Assembly (NCBI RefSeq): GCF_002812485.1
Contig: NZ_CP025003.1
Coordinates: 1,798,001-1,862,000 of the forward strand
Length of the DNA: 64,000 bases
Source of the DNA: Dickeya fangzhongdai
Lineage (GTDB): Bacteria > Pseudomonadota > Gammaproteobacteria > Enterobacterales > Enterobacteriaceae
Direction: 5' to 3'
Part shown: in pieces, positions 27,675-34,942 of the stretch
How the letters are laid out: each line of letters opens with the position of its first letter
Numbering within the stretch: position 1 is the first letter of the stretch
Notes under the pieces: generated by a model
Databases searched by the model: none
What the model saw: the letters and a program-made list of their open reading frames with translations, nothing else
What the model was told of the DNA's origin: nothing
Program-made: the position numbers and the translations under genes

Positions 27675-27953
27675 ATGCAATTGCGACGTGCGCAAAGTAA
27701 AGGAATGTTGTTAAGATTCTTTGTTAACTTCCCTTCAATACGTGCAGCTGTCTGCAATGGGGAATACCTTAAACGACGTGGCCGTCTCAATCCTGACTGG
27801 GATCGCGCATTGTTTCATCCGGGTTGGGGAGAGGTGCCGATGGTTGGGCTAAAAGGTACTGTTTACTGGTTTGTGGGGTTTGATAAGGAGCATCTTCCTG
27901 TCGAGTTGCAGCCGTTGTGGAAAGATGCCTGGCTTGTATTAACTCTGGTTTGA
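27675..27953 (+). CDS. Hypothetical protein, possibly frameshifted at its 5' end
   Basis: A 92-residue frame: MQLRRAQSKGMLLRFFVNF, then LNPDWDRALFHPGWGEVPMV and a Trp-rich tail. No family is recognised. A well-placed GAGGA precedes a different ATG at 27626 whose frame (MLRDLFKFGLLTGLDLYAIA) ends after 24 codons and overlaps this one by a shift of one base. Joining the two would give a single ~110-residue protein, so either a frameshift mutation or two overlapping small genes is possible. No ribosome binding site is evident at 27675 itself. Confidence 0.35.
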   Translation: MQLRRAQSKGMLLRFFVNFPSIRAAVCNGEYLKRRGRLNPDWDRALFHPGWGEVPMVGLKGTVYWFVGFDKEHLPVELQPLWKDAWLVLTLV

Positions 27954-27983
27954 TTCAGTGCAGCACACAATCAAATCTTACAG

Positions 27984-28095
27984 TCAGCTTTGAGCTGTGA
28001 GTTCAACCGATGGATGCAACACACTGGTTAACCGCTCTGTGAGTGATTCATAGTCTAGCGTTTTTCTTGGCCTCTCCTTCTTTACGAAGAAATGA
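27984..28095 (-). pseudogene. C-terminal remnant of an IS30-family transposase
   Basis: The minus strand reads KKERPRKTLDYESLTERLTS followed by VLHPSVELTAQS and a stop at 27986-27984. RPRKTL-YE-P-ER is the conserved end of IS30-family transposases. Nothing upstream in frame continues the catalytic domain, so only the last ~35 codons remain. Confidence 0.6.
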
Positions 28096-28204
28096 CTTCA
28101 GTGATATAATATATAAGGAATAATTGATTTTAGTTTCTAAATTTTGAACCAATAAAATTCATATTTCTGGAAATTAAAATTGGTATATAAAAATGAGGAA
28201 ATAT

Positions 28205-28480
28205 ATGAAATTGAATCCTGAAAAATACAATAGAAAAATCACCCTACTATGTCCTGTATGCGGGAATTCAGAGATGGAATATGTTGAAGAGTCTGAGATC
28301 GTCAAATGCGTAGGATGCGGAAAGGTATTCACTAATGATGAGTTAATCCAAGAAAATGGCGTAAGCATTGATGTATATGTCGATGAAATAAAAGAAAAAT
28401 TAACGAAAGATATACAAAGGCAGTTTAAAGACACACTGAAGAAAGCGTTTAAAGGAAGTAAAAACATAAGGATCAAATAA
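28205..28480 (+). CDS. Small zinc-ribbon protein, first gene of a pair
   Basis: A 91-residue protein. Residues ~15-45 form a zinc ribbon, CPVC...(19 residues)...CVGC; the C-terminal half (DVYVDEIKEKLTKDIQRQF) is a charged amphipathic helix, possibly for oligomerisation or partner binding. GAGGA lies 5 nt before ATG 28205, which is preferred to 28193. The stop TAA overlaps the next start (TAATG), so the two genes are translationally coupled. Function unknown. Base composition is AT-rich like the rest of this island, unlike the flanking pat and phn genes, suggesting acquisition. Confidence 0.65.
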   Translation: MKLNPEKYNRKITLLCPVCGNSEMEYVEESEIVKCVGCGKVFTNDELIQENGVSIDVYVDEIKEKLTKDIQRQFKDTLKKAFKGSKNIRIK

Positions 28481-28959
28481 TGACGACAAGTGACGTTATC
28501 GCTTTAGCTGCGCTTGTAGTATCAATCTACACCATCATATCATCCGAAATTAAATCAAGAAAAAACAATATAGAGCAGAAGGTTATCAAGGATGAGCAAG
28601 ATAGATTACGTAAGCTTCTTCTGGAAAAAGAAACAAAGTCAGCTATTAATGAGATGAAAGCTGAGCTTGGTGCTCGCCTCGTAAAAATAGCCAGGAATGA
28701 TTACAGGCTAAAAATATACAACAGAGGTAAAGTCGAAGCTAGAAATGTTGAAATTCATTTCCCTGATAACGACGGTGATGAATACCTTGTATTGTCTGAT
28801 GTAGAAGACAAGTTCCCATATGAGATATTGCACCCGCAACATGGGATTGAGATCATAGCGGGACTAAGTTTCGGAAGCAAAACCAAATATCGAATAAAAC
28901 TCATATGGGATGATGATTATAAGAGAGGAAATGAAGAGGATTTTTTCATTTCTTTATAA
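28480..28959 (+). CDS. Membrane-anchored hypothetical protein, second gene of a pair
   Basis: A 159-residue protein with one N-terminal membrane anchor (VIALAALVVSIYTIISS), then a coiled-coil-like charged linker (residues ~25-70, rich in K and E), then a beta-rich C-terminal domain with KIYNRGKVEARNVEIHFP, LHPQHGIEIIAGLSFGSKTK and a final WDDDYKRGNEEDFFISL. The C-terminal pattern resembles the small immunoglobulin-like domains of membrane-associated accessory proteins. No enzyme motif is visible. It is coupled to the upstream zinc-ribbon gene, so a two-component complex at the inner membrane is inferred. It is not recognised as any described defence or toxin system. Confidence 0.6.
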   Translation: MTTSDVIALAALVVSIYTIISSEIKSRKNNIEQKVIKDEQDRLRKLLLEKETKSAINEMKAELGARLVKIARNDYRLKIYNRGKVEARNVEIHFPDNDGDEYLVLSDVEDKFPYEILHPQHGIEIIAGLSFGSKTKYRIKLIWDDDYKRGNEEDFFISL

Positions 28960-28985
28960 AATAATTCACATGATTACTTTATGCC

Positions 28986-29058
28986 AAAGAGGCTGCTGTG
29001 GAAGATATTTTCGCAGAAGTCTTTTTAATTTTTCGGACATTTGAACTTAGCTTTGACA
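28986..29058 (+). repeat. Degenerate repeat, copy A
   Basis: AGAGGCTGCTG...TTTTCGCAGAAGTCTTTTT...CGGACATTTGAACTTAGCTT aligns with 32364-32446 in the same orientation. It begins about 27 bp after the preceding gene, as does copy B. The rest of 28960-29173 is featureless. Confidence 0.5.
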
Positions 29059-29173
29059 AGTATTGTATCATCAAATTTGGCGATGTAAATGCATGCCCTG
29101 CATGTAGTAAGTAGCTGATTAGAACTTTATTTAAATTACGTGGCTGGGATTTTACCAACCATGCATTTAATCA

Positions 29174-29425
29174 TCAAAGATTATTTGGATTATCCATCAT
29201 TCTCAAACCAGCCCAATCAGTTACCTCTGATACAACTAGGCTATCGTCACTATCAATGAATTTTTGAAAGTGATCTCGTAAATTTTTTGATTCACCAGAT
29301 GTAGGTCGAGTTAAACACCAGTTAGACTCAGGCATACGCCGAGCACCAAGTCTTTTTAATTCATCAATAATTTTTGAATAATCTTTGTTTTTAACCAAAT
29401 CATAACTCATAAAATATAGTGCCAT
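29174..29425 (-). CDS. Small Cas2/VapD-fold-like protein (SinR-type), separated from its promoter by an IS
   Basis: An 83-residue protein starting MALYFMSYDLVKNKDYSKII, with beta-alpha-beta spacing and LKRLGARRMPESNWCLTRP, matching the small ferredoxin-fold proteins related to Cas2 and VapD (often labelled SinR family). The conserved YDL with its Asp at the end of strand 1 is where Cas2/VapD nucleases carry their metal ligand. There is no cas operon nearby. AGAGGG precedes ATG 29425; the longer frame to 29452 enters the IS. The IS3 element begins 10 bp upstream of the start codon, so the native promoter now lies beyond 31950. Function (ribonuclease, toxin or other) unproven. Confidence 0.6.
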   Translation of the reverse strand: MALYFMSYDLVKNKDYSKIIDELKRLGARRMPESNWCLTRPTSGESKNLRDHFQKFIDSDDSLVVSEVTDWAGLRMMDNPNNL

Positions 29426-29649
29426 GATGTCCCTCTGTAAGTATCCCACCAAACCGAACCATTCACTTTTAGAGATCTTCCGACATACTGATTATGTCCC
29501 GTTGAGGAGATCGCTATGCGCAAAGCCCGATTTACCGAGCACCAGATCATCGCCGTTTTGAAGTCCGTTGAAGCCGGACGTACCGTCAAAGACGTCTGCC
29601 GCGAAGCGGGAATATCCGAGGCTTCGTACTACATCTATGGACTACCTCC

Positions 29650-29850
29650 GTTTTGCAAGCACTGATTCTGGTTTTGGGTTGTTGCTTACATCTATCCGGC
29701 ATCAGGAAAACCTGTGCCCAAATGGGTAATCCGCACACGATCGCCTCAACAACTGGACGGCCTCTGAGGCCAGTATAAAAATCAGGTTCCGATTGTGCAG
29801 GTGCAACCTGTCACCATTTCTCAGTACACTGCAACTTTTCTGGCTGGGAA
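29650..29850 (-). ncRNA. Candidate bridge/seek RNA region of the IS110-family element
   Basis: IS1111-group elements carry their guide (bridge or seek) RNA in the non-coding stretch downstream of the transposase. Here that is the only non-coding part of suitable size, about 200 nt between the transposase stop and the left inverted repeat. This is called from position and family knowledge; I have not folded it or matched its guide loops to the target. Confidence 0.45.
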
Positions 29851-30873
29851 TTAACTTCCGGCTGCCTGATATTCTGTATCATTTCTCAGCATCGACCAGA
29901 TTATTCTCGCGTTCTTGTTAGCTACCGCCACGGTCGTTTTATTAAACCCTCGCCGTTCCCTCAACTGATTAACCCACTGATGCAGACAGCTATCATTCTT
30001 ATTCGTGGCAACCCTGACGACAGCGCGGGCACCATGAATAAAAAGAGTCCGCAGATGCTTGTCGCCTTTTTTCGTCATATTCATGAGAACTTGCCTGTCA
30101 CCACTTGAGTGTTGCCGGGGAACCAGACCAAGCCACGCGGCGAAGTGACGACCATTTTTAAATTCAGTTCCTTTGCCAATAGCGGCAACAACAGCCGTTG
30201 CCGTTTTAGGACCAATACCTTTAACTTTGGCAATGCGCTGGCAGGCTTCAGATTGCCTGAACACAGCCTCTATTTCTTTATCAAAAAAGTTTATGCGACG
30301 ACCAAGATCGTTAAAGAGATCATAGAGTTCTGCAATCGTCCTGCGCATTCTGGTACTGAGACCATTTTCTGCATCTTCAAGGATCAGCGGAACTGCATGA
30401 CGAACTCTTGAGATCGCTGCACCGATTGTTATTCCCCGGTCGAGCAGCAGTCCTCTGATTTGACAGACGGTTGCAGTACGATGATTGACAATACGTTGTC
30501 TTGCACGGTGCAGAGCCTGAATATCCTGCTGTTCGGGACTTTTAGGCGGAACAAACTGCATCGTGGGTTGCATAAGGGCCACAGCTATCGCCTGTGCATC
30601 ATTACCGTCATTTTTTTGCCCGCGAACAAAAGGTTTTACATACTGTGGGCTGATGACTTTTACTTTATGTCCCAGTTTTTCAAACTCGCGTTGCCAGTAA
30701 AATGCCCCTGTTGACGCTTCGATACCAATCAGACAGGCAGGAATATTTGCCACCGTCTGGAGTAATTCTTTTCGGCCGGTACGTTTTGTATAAACCGGTT
30801 TGCCAGCCTGGTTTAATCCGCAAAGCTGGAAAACATTTTTAGCCAGATCAATACCCAGAAATACGATATTCAT
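29851..30873 (-). CDS. IS110-family transposase/recombinase, apparently intact
   Basis: A 340-residue DEDD-type recombinase. MNIVFLGIDLAKNVFQLCG gives the first Asp of the N-terminal RuvC-like domain, then LIGIEASTGAFYWQREFE, and KNDGNDAQAIAVAL supplies the DxxDA motif. The C-terminal Tnp_20 domain starts near KVKGIGPKTATAVVAAIGKG and includes FAAWLGLVPRQHSSGDRQ with the catalytic-serine region. The length is normal for the family. AGGAG before ATG 30873 fixes the start; the longer frame reads into the terminal repeat. These enzymes recombine DNA guided by an RNA from the same element. Confidence 0.92.
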   Translation of the reverse strand: MNIVFLGIDLAKNVFQLCGLNQAGKPVYTKRTGRKELLQTVANIPACLIGIEASTGAFYWQREFEKLGHKVKVISPQYVKPFVRGQKNDGNDAQAIAVALMQPTMQFVPPKSPEQQDIQALHRARQRIVNHRTATVCQIRGLLLDRGITIGAAISRVRHAVPLILEDAENGLSTRMRRTIAELYDLFNDLGRRINFFDKEIEAVFRQSEACQRIAKVKGIGPKTATAVVAAIGKGTEFKNGRHFAAWLGLVPRQHSSGDRQVLMNMTKKGDKHLRTLFIHGARAVVRVATNKNDSCLHQWVNQLRERRGFNKTTVAVANKNARIIWSMLRNDTEYQAAGS

Positions 30874-31075
30874 GGTGACTCTCCTGTTGAGCATATTTCG
30901 TACAGTTAACCGCAGGGGGAGGAGGTAGTCCATCCCATTAACTGGAAAGCGAAGTTTGGCGGAATGGAAGCCTCTGATATCAAAAAGATGAAAGATCTGG
31001 AGGACGAAAACCGGCGACTGAAACAGATGTTTGCCGATCTCAGTCTGGAGTGCCGGGCACTCAAAGATGTTATTG

Positions 31076-31083
31076 AAAAAAAG
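31076..31083 (+). promoter_or_regulatory. Programmed -1 frameshift site in the IS3 element
   Basis: A7G near the end of orfA. Slipping back one base continues into ALKPAIKRELVSYLTAQFTM and the orfB frame, giving the OrfAB fusion transposase usual in IS3 elements. Confidence 0.75.
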
Positions 31084-31139
31084 CTTTAAAACCAGCGATA
31101 AAGCGTGAGCTCGTCAGTTATCTGACCGCGCAGTTTACG

Positions 31140-31934
31140 ATGAGCATCCGCCAGGCATGCAGGACGTTATCGTTGAGCAGGACGGTCTATTTTTATCAGC
31201 CTGACACCCGGCGTGATGAGCCGGTCATTCAGGCACTGACCGACATGGCGGAACGCTATCCGCGATACGGCTTCAAGAAGTTGTTCCAGAAGCTACGCAG
31301 GCAGGGGCATGCATGGAATCACAAACGCGTTCATCGTATTTATTGCTTACTGAAACTGAATTTTCGTCGTAAAGGAAAGCAACGTTTGCCCGTGCGTGAT
31401 CCAGCACCATTGGCGACGCCGGAACACCTGAATCAGAGCTGGTCAGTGGATTTTATGCATGATGCGCTGGTATGCGGCAGACGTTTTCGTACGTTTAACG
31501 TGGTGGATGATTTTAATCGTGAAGTGCTGGCGATAGAAATTGACCTGAATATACCGGCACAACGCGTTGTTCGGGTGTTGGACAGGATAGTGGCAAACCG
31601 AGGGTATCCGCTAAAGATGCGGATGGATAACGGCCCGGAGCTGGTTTCGCTGACGTTGGCACAATGGGCGGAAGAGCATGGTGTAGCACTGGAATTTATT
31701 AAACCGGGCAAGCCGACACAGAATGCCTTTATCGAACGTTTTAACCGGACGTACCGGACAGAAATACTGGATTTTTACCTATTCAGGACACTGAATGAAG
31801 CGCGGGAAATTACGGAGCGCTGGCTGCATGAATATAACAGCGAGCGTCCCCATGAATCGCTGAATAACCTGACGCCGGAGGAATATCGGCTGATGGCTGA
31901 AGACCCGGAAATCTCAAAAAGTGTGTGGAACTAA
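31140..31934 (+). CDS. IS3-family OrfB transposase (DDE integrase domain)
   Basis: 264 residues from this ATG; the frame is open back to the A7G site, so the natural product is an OrfAB fusion. HTH_21 region: MSIRQACRTLSLSRTVYFYQ and RYPRYGFKKLFQKLRRQG. The rve core carries SWSVDFMHDAL (first Asp), RMDNGPELVS (second Asp) and the Glu in AFIERFNRTYR, then HEYNSERPHESLNNLTPEEY at the end. The reading frame is intact, but OrfA is broken by the nested IS110 element, so activity would need help from another copy. Confidence 0.9.
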   Translation: MSIRQACRTLSLSRTVYFYQPDTRRDEPVIQALTDMAERYPRYGFKKLFQKLRRQGHAWNHKRVHRIYCLLKLNFRRKGKQRLPVRDPAPLATPEHLNQSWSVDFMHDALVCGRRFRTFNVVDDFNREVLAIEIDLNIPAQRVVRVLDRIVANRGYPLKMRMDNGPELVSLTLAQWAEEHGVALEFIKPGKPTQNAFIERFNRTYRTEILDFYLFRTLNEAREITERWLHEYNSERPHESLNNLTPEEYRLMAEDPEISKSVWN

Positions 31935-32149
31935 AACGGGTGCGCTTACACCTCGTTATATGCTTTTTAGCCTAGCCCAAAAGTGATGAGAATAACCCTA
32001 ATCACAATATACAGTGCCATTCATTACATTACCAACCCACATTTAGTTGATCGAAATCAAATAGTTAACAAAAGCACCAAGGAATGCTTGTTTGGTTTTT
32101 GGCAAGGGATTACTGTCGATTTATGTACAACAAGAAAGGAGGAAGATGA

Positions 32150-32338
32150 ATGCCTAAGTCAGACTGGGACTATGTAAATACCTCACAAGATTACGAACTT
32201 AACGACCTTCTAAGCAAGTATGGATATAGAGAAACAGCAGCGAACAGAAAATTACTTAAAGATAATCTACCGGCGAACACAAAACACGGTGATGTCGCTA
32301 AATTAATTCACAATATCAGAGGATTAGAGAAAAAATAA
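32150..32338 (+). CDS. Small hypothetical protein
   Basis: A 62-residue hydrophilic protein (MPKSDWDYVNTSQDYELNDL, then LSKYGYRETAANRKLLKDNL) with mainly helical character. A full AGGAGG lies 7 nt before the ATG, the best Shine-Dalgarno in this island, so translation is likely although the family is unknown. The 64-codon frame overlapping its start (31983-32177) has no such signal and is not supported. It lies just beyond the right end of the IS3 element and is followed by repeat copy B. Confidence 0.6.
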   Translation: MPKSDWDYVNTSQDYELNDLLSKYGYRETAANRKLLKDNLPANTKHGDVAKLIHNIRGLEKK

Positions 32339-32363
32339 TCGGTTCGCATAATGACGTTGTGCT

Positions 32364-32446
32364 CAAGAGGCCGCTGCAGGATTCGATTTTCGTAGCGGTC
32401 TTTTCAACCTTGCTGACATGCGGACATCTGAACTTGGCTTCGACAT
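32364..32446 (+). repeat. Degenerate repeat, copy B
   Basis: AGAGGCCGCTG...TTTTCGTAGCGGTCTTTTC...CGGACATCTGAACTTGGCTT is the partner of copy A at 28986-29058. Within it GACCGCTAC- and -GCAGCGGCC-like segments can pair. It starts about 25 bp after a small gene. The rest of 32339-32554 has no gene. Confidence 0.5.
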
Positions 32447-32554
32447 ACTGACCTGCTCCCAATAGATTAATCTTGCACAATATTAGCAACGTCCGCTCCT
32501 GACACGAAGCTGTCAAGCCGAAAGTGTTAGGGGCAGCTTTGAGCGAATTGCGGA

Positions 32555-32625
32555 CATAACGCGCGCATTTACGGCTGGTTTAGATCGCAGCAGAAAAACA
32601 GTCCGACAACATGCGCTTGTTAGGC
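32555..32625 (-). other. attC-like site at the 3' end of the DUF4365 gene
   Basis: On the minus strand the DUF4365 stop codon is part of GCCTAAC, the complement of GTTAGGC, which fits the integron core GTTRRRY. About 70 bp on, a near-complementary arm (plus strand TAACGCGCGCAT, 32557-32568, against ATGCGCTTGTTA, 32611-32622; 10 of 12 pair) closes a long stem, as in gene-cassette attC sites. The second core (CATAAC) is imperfect and no integrase gene is in the window. Confidence 0.35.
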
Positions 32626-33609
32626 ATTTTTTAAGTACTCCCGTTGAATTTTATTAGTAAGTTCAATCCTCTGTATCTCGCTTGGGGTAAATAGCAACTG
32701 CACAAAACCCTCTTGTGCGGCGTGTAAAAGCCCAGTATCTTCTATTTTTTCTTCCGCTTTTAACCTATATTCTAATTCATGGATGAGCCGTACTAATTCT
32801 TTACCTCTAGAGGTCAGTGGTGCCATAAAAGATGGCTGCATTGCACGATCATACCAGTCAATCATACAGTCAGAGAAATCAACATCAGCTATACGCTGGT
32901 GCACGATGAACTTTATATACTCAAACAGAAAATTATGTTCTGAGTCGCCCACTCCGACACCAAAAGGTGAATTTTGATTATGCAATTCAACTTCTGCCAC
33001 GGTCATTGCTACATCCATACTAAAATATAAAGAGCGACAGATATTAGTTAAGCCGGAGCAGAAAAGATTGAAATATGAGACAGGAAATGAAGCATTGTCA
33101 CTTTTAGACTTAATCAAATAGTCAAGAACCTCTTCGACCGACATGAAGTCTTGATCTATGACCGCAAATCCTTCAAAGAGTGTTTTAGCACTGGTAGATT
33201 GTAAGACATTTGATTTGGGTATGGTAATACCCTTTACATCTGTTGGCTTGGCAACTCTTAACACTTGGCGAGCATCTTGCCAATAACTTAAATTAGTATC
33301 TGGGTTGTGAATAATTATGAGTACAGGCAACGGAAATATTTCCCAGTAAAATCGGTGCTTCTCTTCTGGGTGGAAAACCCAATCTCCGTTGCTTTCCTTA
33401 AAAAAGGATGGCCCTGACTTTATTTGAACAGCTATCATCCTTCCCGTGGCAAATCCCTCGGGGCTAACATACTCAATCTGACCATCAATTCCAACGTCAG
33501 CCATTGGAGTTTCACGCCAAATCTGGCCAATTTTTGCTATAGCTTCTGCGACAGCATTTACACCTAATCTTTCTTGAGAATTAGTCTGGTTATATTTGGG
33601 TAAATTCAT
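32620..33609 (-). CDS. DUF4365 domain protein, PD-(D/E)XK nuclease-like
   Basis: A 329-residue protein. The N-terminal ~150 residues are a DUF4365 domain: ERLGVNAVAEAIAKIGQIWR, then DVGIDGQIEYVSPEG with the catalytic-type Asp, and MIAVQIKSGPSFF with the QxK motif of PD-(D/E)XK nucleases. The C-terminal ~180 residues are helical and unassigned. DUF4365 proteins are common in islands and are often linked with defence or mobile elements, but the biological role is not established. GAGGA 4 nt before the ATG supports the start. The stop codon lies inside an attC-like sequence, so this may be a former integron cassette. Codon use is AT-rich, unlike flanking core genes. Confidence 0.8.
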   Translation of the reverse strand: MNLPKYNQTNSQERLGVNAVAEAIAKIGQIWRETPMADVGIDGQIEYVSPEGFATGRMIAVQIKSGPSFFKESNGDWVFHPEEKHRFYWEIFPLPVLIIIHNPDTNLSYWQDARQVLRVAKPTDVKGITIPKSNVLQSTSAKTLFEGFAVIDQDFMSVEEVLDYLIKSKSDNASFPVSYFNLFCSGLTNICRSLYFSMDVAMTVAEVELHNQNSPFGVGVGDSEHNFLFEYIKFIVHQRIADVDFSDCMIDWYDRAMQPSFMAPLTSRGKELVRLIHELEYRLKAEEKIEDTGLLHAAQEGFVQLLFTPSEIQRIELTNKIQREYLKNA

Positions 33610-34222
33610 ATTTTCCTCGATTGCTTAATGCCGGCCCTAGTAGCTACAGAATCTGGCACAGAATTGCGCCAGTAATTTAAGTAACAGGTTTTGCGGTCCG
33701 TTGCTTTTTTTGCCTTCTTTTGTGATTTCCACTCAACCCAAATTAATAACTAACTATCTATTTTTAAACAGTTTTCACTCAATCCGAGAAAACAATCCCG
33801 ACAAAATCCGTACTATCTATTTGCCAGTTGTTCGAAAATTAATTCATTGTCATTTGCTGTTTTTTTACCAGTGATTTTGAAGCTTTTTGGGGACACTGTA
33901 AAGCTACACCGGACTGCGTTTGTCCGCTTCACGCCCTAAACCACAACGTGTCAGCTCAAATCTGAGCGAATAAACGTTCATCGTTCACTACCCGCCCCTC
34001 TATTAAATTAACTCGCCTCACCCCCTGTCCTTTTTCCTTCACTATTTCGTCATCCACGCTTCGCCAGTCTGTCACACAGCTTTGCCAACATAATCGCCAA
34101 TCCCCCTGATTGAAGCGATGTACCGCGTTGCCCGCTGGCAGCACTCCGGTCGCGCTTCGTAGCTAACCGATCCGTGAGCGAATGTCCGCCCGGAAAGGCT
34201 CCCTGCGAGCAGGAGTTTTTTT
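33610..34222. other. Intergenic region between the island and the phn locus
   Basis: 613 bases with no supported gene. The first ~270 bp are AT-rich. A 62-codon minus-strand frame (33956-34144) overlaps the candidate Pho box and is judged spurious. Confidence 0.5.
34069..34086 (+). promoter_or_regulatory. Candidate Pho box upstream of phnF
   Basis: CTGTCAC-ACAG-CTTTGCC: the first half fits the PhoB repeat CTGTCAT well, the second poorly, with the right 11-bp periodicity; a further CTTCGCC lies 11 bp upstream. Location 140 bp before phnF fits PhoB activation of C-P lyase genes. Confidence 0.45.
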
Positions 34223-34942
34223 ATGGACATGATATCTAGACATCCTACCACTGTGTATCAGGCCATCGCCGCCCGGCTGGAAGAAGAACTGCGCACCGTC
34301 TACCGCTGCGGCGACTATCTGCCGTCCGAGCAGCAACTGGCGGCGCACTACGAGGTTAATCGCCATACGCTGCGGCGTGCGGTGGACGAACTGGTCAACA
34401 AAGGGTTGGTACAGCGTCGGCATGGCGTCGGCATTCTGGTGCTGATGCGTCCCTATGACTATCCGCTGCATGCGCAGGCGCGTTTCAGCCAGAACTTGCT
34501 GGAGCAGGGCAGCCATCCCACCAGCGAGCGGTTGCTGGCGGTGTTGCGCCCGGCCAACGCCGAGGTGGCGGCGGCGCTGGGGCGGGAAGAGGGCGATGAA
34601 GTGATCCACCTGCGCACCCTGCGTCGGGTCAACGGCGTGCCGGTATCGGTGATCGATCACTACCTGCCGGAGTTGAAATGGTGGCCGTCGTTACAGCGTT
34701 TCACCAGCGGCTCGCTGCACGATTTTCTGGCCCGCGAACTACAGCAATCCCTGACCCGTCGCCAGACCCGCATCAGCGCCCGGGCGTCGCAGGCGAAAGA
34801 AGCGCAATTGCTGGAAGTGGCGCGGCAAACCCCGCTGATGTGCATTCGCACGCTCAATATCTGTAGCGGCAGCGGCCGGGTGGCGGAGTACTCCGTCAGT
34901 CTGGCGCGCGCCGACATGATCGAACTGACAATGGAGCACTGA
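34223..34942 (+). CDS. phnF: Phosphonate operon GntR-type regulator PhnF
   Basis: A 239-residue GntR/HutC-family regulator. Residues ~12-75 form the winged HTH (LPSEQQLAAHYEVNRHTLRR, then GLVQRRHGVGILVL), and the rest is a UTRA ligand-binding domain (FSQNLLEQGSHPTSERLL ... AEYSVSLARADMIELTMEH). It matches E. coli PhnF closely. The precise role in E. coli is uncertain; it may repress the operon. It is first in the long plus-strand phnF-N unit, with the stop TGA directly adjoining the phnG ATG. A Pho box candidate lies upstream. Antisense frames here are shadows. Confidence 0.95.
   Translation: MDMISRHPTTVYQAIAARLEEELRTVYRCGDYLPSEQQLAAHYEVNRHTLRRAVDELVNKGLVQRRHGVGILVLMRPYDYPLHAQARFSQNLLEQGSHPTSERLLAVLRPANAEVAAALGREEGDEVIHLRTLRRVNGVPVSVIDHYLPELKWWPSLQRFTSGSLHDFLARELQQSLTRRQTRISARASQAKEAQLLEVARQTPLMCIRTLNICSGSGRVAEYSVSLARADMIELTMEH

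Larger units (their letters stand above)
29633..30939 (-). mobile_element. IS110-family (IS1111 group) insertion sequence nested in the IS3 orfA
   Basis: The subterminal inverted repeats ATGGACTACCTCC (29637-29649) and GGAGGTAGTCCAT (30921-30933) match over 13 bp and sit a few bases inside the junctions with orfA, as in the IS1111 group. No target duplication is seen. The transposase is intact. A ~200-bp non-coding stretch follows it on the left. Confidence 0.85.
29516..31089 (+). pseudogene. IS3-family OrfA, disrupted by insertion of the IS110 element
   Basis: The 5' part (29516-29632) encodes MRKARFTEHQIIAVLKSVEA followed by VKDVCREAGISEASYY, a helix-turn-helix OrfA start with AGGAG 6 nt upstream. 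The 3' part (30940-31089) resumes with NWKAKFGGMEASDIKKMKDL and a leucine-zipper-like stretch ending VIEKKL. Joined, they make a normal ~88-codon OrfA. The insertion falls between the YY and NW codons, so this IS copy cannot transpose by itself. Confidence 0.85.
29436..31950 (+). mobile_element. IS3-family (IS407-group-like) insertion sequence, interrupted by an IS110-family element
   Basis: Ends TGTAAG...CTTACA (29436-29441, 31945-31950) are flanked by the 4-bp direct duplication CCTC on both sides (29432-29435 and 31951-31954), the size typical of the IS407 group. It contains orfA (split), an A7G slippery site and orfB. Removing the element and one CCTC rejoins a clean leader and ribosome binding site for the gene at 29425. 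Confidence 0.85.

Noticed and set aside
29174..29425. CRISPR-Cas locus suggested by the Cas2-like protein
   Set aside because: No cas1 or other cas gene and no regularly spaced repeats are present anywhere in the window; small Cas2/VapD-fold proteins occur outside CRISPR loci.
31983..32177. 64-codon frame right of the IS3 element
   Set aside because: Overlaps the start of the 62-residue gene that has a full AGGAGG; it has no ribosome site of its own.
33956..34144. 62-codon minus-strand frame
   Set aside because: Overlaps the candidate Pho box and leader of phnF; no family recognised.
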